Origin: Photobacterium sp. JCM 19050
Lineage (GTDB): Bacteria > Pseudomonadota > Gammaproteobacteria > Enterobacterales > Vibrionaceae
NCBI GenBank assembly: GCA_001310455.1
Contig: BAXG01000005.1
Location: 124,001 to 188,000, forward strand
Direction: 5' to 3'
Length of the DNA: 64,000 bases
Part shown: positions 56,843 to 64,000 of the stretch, piece by piece
How the letters are laid out: each line of letters begins with the position of its first letter
Numbering within the stretch: position 1 is the stretch's first letter
Notes under the pieces: model-generated
Databases searched by the model: none
What the model was told of the DNA's origin: nothing
The model's input: only the letters and a program-made list of their open reading frames with translations
Made by a program: the position numbers and the translations under genes

Positions 56843-58568
56843 TGATTTCAGTGAAAGGGATACATACCGACGCCAGCGGCAATGACGTTCTGCCTTACGC
56901 CATTATTGAGTGTGTTGCCAAACGCAATGCCGGGGACGCGTTTATCTATTCCAATGTCCTGCAAAAGACCGATGCCCAGGGCGGGTATGACTTTACGTTA
57001 AAGGCCGGGGAATATGCGGTGTATGCCCAGGTTAACAAGCGCTCGGATGTGGAGTATCTGGGCGATTGCACCGTACTCCCTGACATGAGCGGGGAGCATA
57101 CCCTCGAAGCGCTGATTGAATTTTCTGAGCCGATATTGCCCGAGACCGTGTTACTGGCAAAAAGCATTCTGGAGGAAGTTCGCACCAAACACGGTGACGT
57201 TGATACCTGGCAAGGTGAGGTTTTGCAAAACCGGCAGGATGTCGGGGTACTGGCGCAGCAGGTGGCCCTCGACAAGCAACGTGTGGCTGAATCGGCGAAC
57301 CTTGCTACCGAGCAGGCCACCCTTTCCGCGGAGAATAAGAACGAAGCGACCCGGCAGGCGGGCATTGCCACAAACAAAGCGACAGAGGCGACGACGCAAC
57401 AGGAAGAGGCAACCCGGCAGGCAGGTATTGCGACCGCTCAAGCGACCATCGCCACGGACAATGCCGGGATAGCAACCGCCCAGGCCCAGATAGCAACCGA
57501 AAAAACCGGTGTGGCGAGCACTAAAGCCGACATCGCAACTACACAAGCGGGGATAGCAACGGGAAAAGCCGATGTTGCCACTCAGCAGGCCATTCTCTCG
57601 GGTGACAAGGCAAGCCTAGCTACGGGCGCGGCGACAACGGCTGAAGAGGCGGCATTGCGGGCGGAAAGGGCGGTGGCTTCCCTGACCGGTGCCGTGGTTG
57701 AAGCGGGTAACGCGGATTTGTCTTCAGGGGTGTACCCGGCTCCGCTTCTTGATTTGAACGGGCAGGCCCGGTCATGTTTTTGGAAGGTGAATGTCGGCGG
57801 TGTGGTAGGCGGGGAGGAATACGGTGTCGGGGATACGCTGGTTTATTCGGTACACCTCACCGATTACTACAAGATGGACAATACCGAGTCGGTGACATCG
57901 GTAAATGGCCTCAAAGGCATTGTTGAGCTGACGAAAACGCACATTGGTCTGGGGCTTCTTCAAAACTGGGCTGTAACCCCGGCCATTGATGATGCCAGCG
58001 ATGAAAAATACGCAACAGCCGGCGCGGTTAAGAAAGCCTTTGATAAGGCACTGGAAGCCATCGGCATGCTGGCTGACTACTTCACAAAAACCGAAGTGAC
58101 CAACCTGTTTCTCAGTAAAACAGAGGCCTCAAACGAATACCTGTCGAAAACGGAGGCTCAGGCTGGCTACATTGGGTATGACAATCAAACCGGCGTCTCG
58201 ACTGCCACACAAGAGCTGACCTTTGAACATGGTGTGAAGACCCCAAGCGTCAAAGTCAGCATGGCAGCAGGTGATGAAGGGCGGTTTCGGCTAAACCCGG
58301 TCTCCAAAGAGTTTGAAGGGCACAACGGGACAGAGTGGGGCGCGATTGGCGGCGATGGTGTGCAAAAGTGGGTAACCGTCACTGGCACGCCGGGTACACC
58401 CATTGATTTGGAGACGGCCAGTAACAGCCGCTTTGTGTTGCCCGTTGGCGAGTCCCAGGCAAACCTTCCCGCGCCAGCGGTTAACAAACTGCTTCGTGTG
58501 GCGGTCACCTCGGCATGCTCACCAGCTCAGCGGTTATTCCTCAATGGCAAAGTACATGGTTCGGATGA
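56842..58568 (+). CDS. tail fibre protein (frameshifted 3' end)
   Basis: About 575 residues. N-terminal prophage tail-fibre attachment-type domain (VKGIHTDASGNDVLPYAII, YDFTLKAGEYAVYAQVN), then a long Ala/Thr/Gln coiled-coil shaft (residues about 150-275, repeats like QAGIAT), KTEV/KTEA repeats and a distal knob. The uncorrected frame stops at 58593; a base lost near 58510 hides the tail GMLTSSAVIPQWQSTWFG, whose TGA 58566-58568 overlaps the next ATG at 58565. Confidence 0.8.
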
Positions 58569-59387
58569 GCTACACGCTCACGTCGCCAAATGAAGTCCTT
58601 GTGCTTGGGTGCCGGGATGTTTCTGAAGGTTGGGAGATTGTGGGTGGCGTGGGGTTGTCCGGGGGACTCAGGCCATTTCTTGAAATTACACTGCTGCAAT
58701 ACGACCAGAATGGATATCAATCGGGCACTGTGACGTTACCCAGTGACTTAACATGGAATGATATCGAGCGTGTAGAAATATATACCACGCACTCGAACAC
58801 CGGCTTGTCTGAATCCTATCCCACCTCTGTCGTGCCGAAGGCACAAATACAAGCCAATCCTTCTACCTGGAAGGTCATCGGAGGCTACCGGGATGCTTCA
58901 ACCAATTATTCTTGCCAAGTGACTGCAACCGGCACGAACACGGCCTATTTTGAACGAATTGACACAAACGTGTCGGTATATATCAGTCATATCGTAGCGT
59001 ACACCAAAACTCGACCGGTTCTGATGGAGTACCCAAGTCCCTGGCAGTCGATAGAAAGCATCGACTCAAGCATTATTACTTTAGGTGCAAGTGGGGAGCT
59101 TTGACAATGGACGTGCGCATGTACGTTGGGCTGATGCTGAAACTATCGAGCTGGTAGGACACTTCCGGGTTAATGCGAACATATCGGGGAGTGACCCCGT
59201 ATTTCATGCCCCAACAGGATTTGAGTTCATATGTCGGTATCTCATCATCAGTCGCAATGACAATACGGATGAATATCTGGATTTAGGTTCGGCGGGTGCC
59301 AATAAGCGTGTGTATGTGATTGCCGGGGGGATGAACACCACCCAGTGGTTCATGGTTAATACGCTAATTCCTGTACGCAAAATCTAA
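58565..59387 (+). CDS. tail-tip/receptor-binding candidate, paralog 1 (frameshifted)
   Basis: About 274 residues, beta-rich, reading from MSYTLTSPNEVLVLG with a join near 59095 (one base missing) into GSFDNGRAHVRWADAETIEL. Both halves have counterparts in the next gene: YPTSVVPKAQIQANPSTWKV aligns with its LYGTEVISQEQIAKFPSSW, and the C-terminal domains share the same strand order. Not recognised as a known family; location after the tail fibre suggests host recognition. An in-frame ATG at 58544 is an alternative start. Confidence 0.6.
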
Positions 59388-59416
59388 TTCAATGGCGTTT
59401 GCGCCCGGAGTCTATC

Positions 59417-60546
59417 ATGCTGAATCGGTATAGTTTATTTGCTCAACAAGACCAACAATTTGAAAAGGTCATCATTCATCCGGGAGGCGGTCGTCCTTCC
59501 ACTATTACCTCTTCTTACCCCTGGACTGAGTATGAACAAATTACTGTTGGTATTGGCGGTTCAGGGGAAGAAACGCTTTATGGTACCGAAGTAATTTCGC
59601 AGGAGCAGATTGCAAAGTTTCCTTCGAGTTGGTCCTCATGGGGAGTTGTAGGCTCCGGGAGTGAAACATTCAGGTTACGTATTTCAGCAAACCAAATTGA
59701 TAAAGCTTCTGTGGGTTATGATGAGACGGTAGCCAATACACTGACATTGGGGCCGGTAGTGGGCTATCGACGGCGCTATGTATCCATGCCTGTTTCGAAG
59801 GTGATTGATGTTAACGGTGGTGCGCCGATGGGTGTCAGCCAAAGCATTGAGATAGATATCGCAACCGAATTGGGACAGGAATATCTTGAAAAAGATTTAG
59901 ATATCAAACTTTTTGCGTTTAATGATGGTTCCGTCGGTGGGCGTGCTGGTTGGGGGAAGTCGGAGATTTCATTTATCTTGATGGCAACGGAAGCGCCGGC
60001 TCTACCTATGGCATAAAAGCTCAGCTTCATGGATATCCTGCTACGAAGATTATTGTTAGCACTGGAAACGCTGGGCTTCTGACTTCTTCGGACTCTTCGG
60101 GCTCGTCTTTCGGTCAAATGACGAATTCAGTAACCAGTTGCGCGGTGAAATTGGCGGTTTCAACCAAGCAACTTCATATCGAGCGCCAACCAGGCTCTGT
60201 CACCGGGGTTTATCCCCAACCCTGGCAAGATGTTCCTGCATCATGGTTTGCAAGTGGCGTGACTCTCTACAGCGACGAAGATGTCCTCCGGTACCGTTTT
60301 GTTGACCCGACGTCAATACACATTGCGGGAATAGTTCGGGCCACCATCGATAACTCAAAAGACATACTTAACCTTCCCTATACATCAGTCTTTCCAACCA
60401 AAATTCAGTACAGGTCTAATGTAATTACTTCCGCTCAAAGTACAGCACCTTACCTGTATTTGAGCAAAGGTGGCTCAGTCATTAAAGGAAACGGTCTCGG
60501 TACTGCGGCCTGGATTATGATGGACACTGTTTTTGAGGTTAATTGA
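59417..60546 (+). CDS. tail-tip/receptor-binding candidate, paralog 2 (frameshifted)
   Basis: About 376 residues starting MLNRYSLFAQQDQQFEK (CGGAG upstream). The G-run near 59953 has lost a base; repair gives WGGEVGDFIYLDGNGSAG. It shares its N- and C-terminal beta domains with paralog 1 but has an extra middle domain. Possibly adsorption proteins with differing tips. Confidence 0.6.
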
Positions 60547-60674
60547 ATCTGAAGGAAGAAAGCCTGTACGGGCAATTGTTCATTCCGGCACAACTCGACA
60601 TACGGCTGCTAAGTCACGGTATTTTCGAAAAGGTGTGATTAACGCACTCATGCCATAACCCAAGAGCCCTTCCA

Positions 60675-62280
60675 ATGAAAATAGACATTCCCATGATGCG
60701 CGGTGAAATACCCCGCTTCAAAGAACACCTATTGCCTGATGAAGCGGCAGCCTATGCGTTGGACTGCCGGTTTGAACGAGGCATCGTCTCACCCATCAAA
60801 GACAGCAGGCCCGCGTTTGTCCTGCCGATAGCGGCCAATACCCTGTTTAAATACAGCGCAGCGAACTGGCTTTGCTGGTCACAAAGGGTGTCTGCGATTC
60901 AGAGCCCCATGGCGCAAGATGAATGGGAGCGCGTCTATTGGACGGGGGCAGGAAGGCCAAAAGTGACCGCCCAGGATATTGCCATAGGTGCGAACGGATT
61001 TGGTCCGGCTGCCTGGTATGACCTTGGTATTCCCCGGCCAACTTCTTCGCCTGTTGTTTTGAGCGTGGATGGCAGTACCGGGGAAGAGCCGCCAGCAGGT
61101 GAAGCCCCATTTTTGATGATGAAGACCGGCTGTATATCCAGACGTATGTTTCCCGGTTTGGGGAAGAAGGTGCGCCGGGGGAGCCGTCTCAATCCGTGTT
61201 GATTGAAAAACCGGGCTCGACGGTTACCGTCAAGCTTACCCAGCCAACCATCAATACCCAGAACATTACCCATACCCGGCTATACCGATCGGTCACCGTA
61301 TCGGGTGAGGCCGATTACCTCTTGGTGGCGGAAGTGCCTATTTCTCAGGGGCAATATGTTGATGGCGCAAAAGCTGTTAACGGGCCGGTACTGGAGACCT
61401 GGGATTATGACGAGCCGGATGAAAATATGCAGGGGCTGTGTCAGATGGCAAATGGGATATGTGCAGGCTTTGCCGGTAACGAAGTGATGTTTTCAGACGC
61501 CTACCTGCCGTATGCCTGGCCCGCCGCTTATCGGGGAACGACCGAGCACCAGATTGTCAGCGTGGCGGCTATTGGCACATCGTTGGTCGTGGTAACCAAA
61601 GGCTACCCTTATGTGTTCAGCGGGGTCACACCGAGTGCCATTAACGGTGCCAAGTTACCGGTTGAGCAGGCCTGTGTCAGTGACGAATCCCTTGTGGTGT
61701 TAAACGGTATGGGTGTCTATGCCTCACCCGATGGACTGGTTGCCGTGGCCGCCGATGGGGCGCATGTGCTGACGGACCAACTGATTGACCGTGAGAGCTG
61801 GCAAGCGTTTAAACCTCACACCATCAAGGCGGTATCAGTTGAAGCTTGTATGTCGCCCAATATGAGGGTGGGGCCTTTATCTTTGATCCTGTATCGCAAG
61901 ATTTCACACGGCTTTCCGAAAGCTGGGTCACTGCCGTTAACGATATCGAACGAGATGTGTTGATGGTGGTTGACGGCACCGAGGTCAAGGAGTGGCAACA
62001 GGCCGAGACGGTCAGGCCATACACCTGGCGCTCAAAAGAATACCTGATGCCCCTTAACAGTGTGCTGTCCAGTGCCCGGGTTCAGTCACTCTCTCCCCAT
62101 GAGGTCACGATTCGCTTTATCGCTGATGGTGTGGTGGTGTTTGAATTACATGCGGGCGAGTTGGACCATTGTGCGTTTCGCCTTCCTGCCGTCAGGGCAT
62201 GTAAGTGGCAGGTCGAAGTCAGTGGCACCTCGGATGTTGAGCGGATACTGATAGCCAGCAGCATGCAGGAGTTGTCGTGA
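60675..62280 (+). CDS. large phage tail structural protein (two frameshifts)
   Basis: About 535 residues after restoring bases near 61113 (T-run) and 61846. Reads MKIDIPMMRGEIPRFKEHLLP, then repeated beta-blade-like units (TRLYRSVTVSGEADYLLVAEVP, MANGICAGFAGNEVMFSDAYLPYAWP, YEGGAFIFDP). Resembles beta-propeller tail or head-stabilising proteins widespread in podoviral prophages; the exact role is not known. Overlaps the next gene (TGATG). Confidence 0.65.
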
Positions 62281-63742
62281 TGCGAAATCACAAGCCAAGG
62301 TCAGGGTTTCGCGCTGGCCGCGATGCGGACGCGCTGCAGGAAAACATGGAGCTTTTGACCGGTCAACGTGGCTCGGGCCTTGAAAAGGCACTGACCTGCG
62401 TGACCTTGCCAACCTCGGTGTTGTTGGGGTGAAGCGAACAGTGCAGGGTGGTTACATACCCAAGCCGGCACCTCCGCCGGTTTCCGATGATACCCAGGTA
62501 CAAATGCCCTCTGCCCCAACCGGTTTTTCCGGGTTCGGTGGGTTTGGTGCCATCATGCTTGAGTGGGAACACCCTCAGTACAGCGGCCATGCCTACACGG
62601 AAATCTGGAGAGGGACAGCGGGCACACTTGAGTCAGCGGTGTTAATCGGTACCTCGTCAGCCACGGTGTTTGGAGATACGGTGCCTCCCGGCTCAACGTT
62701 TTTTTACTGGGCGAGGCACATCAACGTCAAAGACAGGGCCGGGCCTTATCATGCCTCAACGGGGATTGACGTCAGCACCAGCCAGGATATTTCCAATGTG
62801 GTGAATGACATTGCAGACCAGATGCGCCAATCCGACCTGGTCAATGAACTGACAACCGGTATCGATGAGGCAAACAACAAGTTTGAAGACATGTGGGGGC
62901 AAAAGGCCCAGGCTGGGGAGATAACGGCAGGTATCGGCCTTCTTGCCAAATCCGATGGTACCAGCCAGGTGGCGATAGCTGCCAGTCAGGTGTTCGTCTT
63001 TGACCCAAATGATAGTGAAAGCAACCTGTCGCCACTTTTTGCTATCGATGCCGGGAACGTCATTATTCCCAAAGCGCTGATTGAGACAGCGACCATCCAG
63101 ATACTCGATGCCCAGACCATAGTGGCGGACGAGGTGAAAGCCGGGATAGCCATATCGACACCGACGCTTAACAGTGCGGTCATCAATGGCGCTCAAATCA
63201 ATGTCGGTACCGGTGGACCCTACAATGGCTACCACACACGGATCACCGAAAACGGCGTGATTTATACCGATTACCTGGTGGCGTCAGGAGGACGGCTCAA
63301 CAACATCACCATTGAAGAAGATTGCACCGTCAAAGGCACCATCTATGCCAACAAGATAGTCGGGGATGTTACCGCCGTGCAATCGCACCATTTGCCCTAC
63401 AGACAATGGCTGTTGGTACCGTGCGGGAGTGAGCACGGCGTGCTGACGTTTAGTATTCCCTCTGCGCCGTTTTGGCGAAAAATGATAGCGCCTAATGTGA
63501 TTTCTGACGGAGGTGGCTGTACTCCACTGGTTCGGTATTACGTGAATGGAGCGTTCGCGGTGCAATCGGCATATACCAGCTTAGGTGACCGAGGGTTGTG
63601 TACTTCCAGGGCCTTTTCCTTACCGCCACACACGGGAATTACTATCCAGATGAATGTCATGGCGGCAAGTTGCATCGTAGGGAGCAATGTGAACCTGTAC
63701 ATCTACGAACAAGCCCTGTCGTTTATCTATATCAAGGCATAA
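62280..63742 (+). CDS. gpJ-like host-specificity/tail protein (frameshifted)
   Basis: About 487 residues after adding one C near 62399 (ACC-CTG-CGT). Contains a fibronectin-III-like domain (PTGFSGFGGFGAIMLEWEHP, YTEIWRGTAGTLESAVLIG) and a lambda gpJ C-terminal DUF1983-type region (LLAKSDGTSQVAIAASQVFV, SPLFAIDAGNVIIPKALIE), followed by beta-helix-like repeats and a cysteine-containing tip. Such proteins bind the host receptor. Confidence 0.75.
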
Positions 63743-63744
63743 CA

Positions 63745-64000
63745 GTGACACTGGTAAACGCACCCTGGGAGCGATACCGGGACAGACTCCTTCCCCTCAT
63801 TGCCAGAACAGCCCGTCGCAATCATCACGAATTCTCTGAACAGGTAGACCGGGCCTTATCCGATAAAACGGCATTCCTCTTTCTGTGTGAGGACGGCTTT
63901 GTTGTCCTTGAGCCTCAATACCGCGGGCCGGTGATTTGGGTAAATGTCCTCTTTGCGTATGGCTGGGGCGAAAACACGATTCAAAGGTACCAACACCAGA
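63745..64000 (+). CDS. phage protein, 5' part (continues beyond the window)
   Basis: GTG start at 63745, two bases after the previous stop; at least 85 residues beginning VTLVNAPWERYRDRLLPLIAR. The strands around KTAFLFLCEDGFVVLEPQ recall GNAT-like proteins encoded next to tail genes in some podoviruses, but the piece is too short to be sure. No spacer or att site is reached, so the prophage runs on. Confidence 0.6.
   Translation, partial: MTLVNAPWERYRDRLLPLIARTARRNHHEFSEQVDRALSDKTAFLFLCEDGFVVLEPQYRGPVIWVNVLFAYGWGENTIQRYQHQ

Noticed and set aside
57300..57660. Tandem repeats suggesting a CRISPR or VNTR
   Set aside because: They encode an Ala/Thr/Gln coiled-coil shaft in frame within the tail fibre; repeat units are imperfect and there are no spacers.
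60543..60641. Possible 32-codon ORF from TTG after tip paralog 2
   Set aside because: No Shine-Dalgarno sequence, rare start codon and no recognisable product; probably spacer or a decayed gene end.

Overview
The window looks like Vibrionaceae chromosome (Enterovibrio, Grimontia, Photobacterium or Vibrio type) interrupted by a long prophage. The evidence is the run nhaB/dsbB, fadR, spoVR-yeaH-prkA, gapA-yeaD, two DUF2989 lipoproteins, yeaC, ansA, sppA, fadH, ydjA and topB, a neighbourhood typical of that family, with base composition near one half GC by eye.

Region 1 (1-25.5 kb), host core: a YecA-like SEC-C protein and mutT; dsbB and the Na+/H+ antiporter nhaB; the fatty-acid regulator fadR; the stress operon prkA-yeaH-spoVR; gapA and the mutarotase yeaD; a tandem pair of lipoproteins; yeaC, asparaginase, signal peptide peptidase A, 2,4-dienoyl-CoA reductase fadH (with a perfect palindromic FadR-type operator in front of it), nitroreductase ydjA, topoisomerase III, a GAF-GGDEF cyclase and a TSUP permease. 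Intrinsic terminators lie at most convergent ends.

Region 2 (25.5-64 kb and beyond), prophage: it begins inside the 3' half of a tRNA-Pro(GGG) gene. The intact tRNA should lie at the unseen right end. Leftward early genes (minus strand) are integrase, excisionase-like protein, small DNA-binding proteins, a YqaJ exonuclease, an antirepressor and RecT, behind a candidate PL promoter and a nut-like boxA/boxB. A CI-like repressor and Cro face each other across an operator. Rightward genes are tandem winged-helix replication proteins with iteron-like repeats, a DnaB helicase, nin-region genes (DUF1367, YbcO/DUF1364, VRR-NUC) and a zinc-finger Q-like antiterminator. An AT-rich cargo block follows (small membrane proteins, an exported beta-sandwich protein, an SOS-box-controlled SRAP/YedK protein, a coiled-coil membrane protein). 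Then come lysis (M15 endolysin, two holins), packaging (terS, terL), P22-type portal, scaffold, DUF4043-type capsid, connector proteins, tail fibre, two paralogous receptor-binding candidates, and a gpJ-like protein. No tape measure or sheath was seen, so a short-tailed phage is likely.

Two things stand out. First, a late-operon RNA element occurs twice (44.54 and 52.20 kb): a 10-bp hairpin whose right arm overlaps the left arm of a terminator, so the two folds exclude each other, and base changes between copies preserve pairing through G-U wobbles. Second, about 29 single-base frameshifts hit host and phage genes alike, nearly all cured by restoring one base in a short homopolymer. I read these as sequencing errors, and the gene spans below are given across them.
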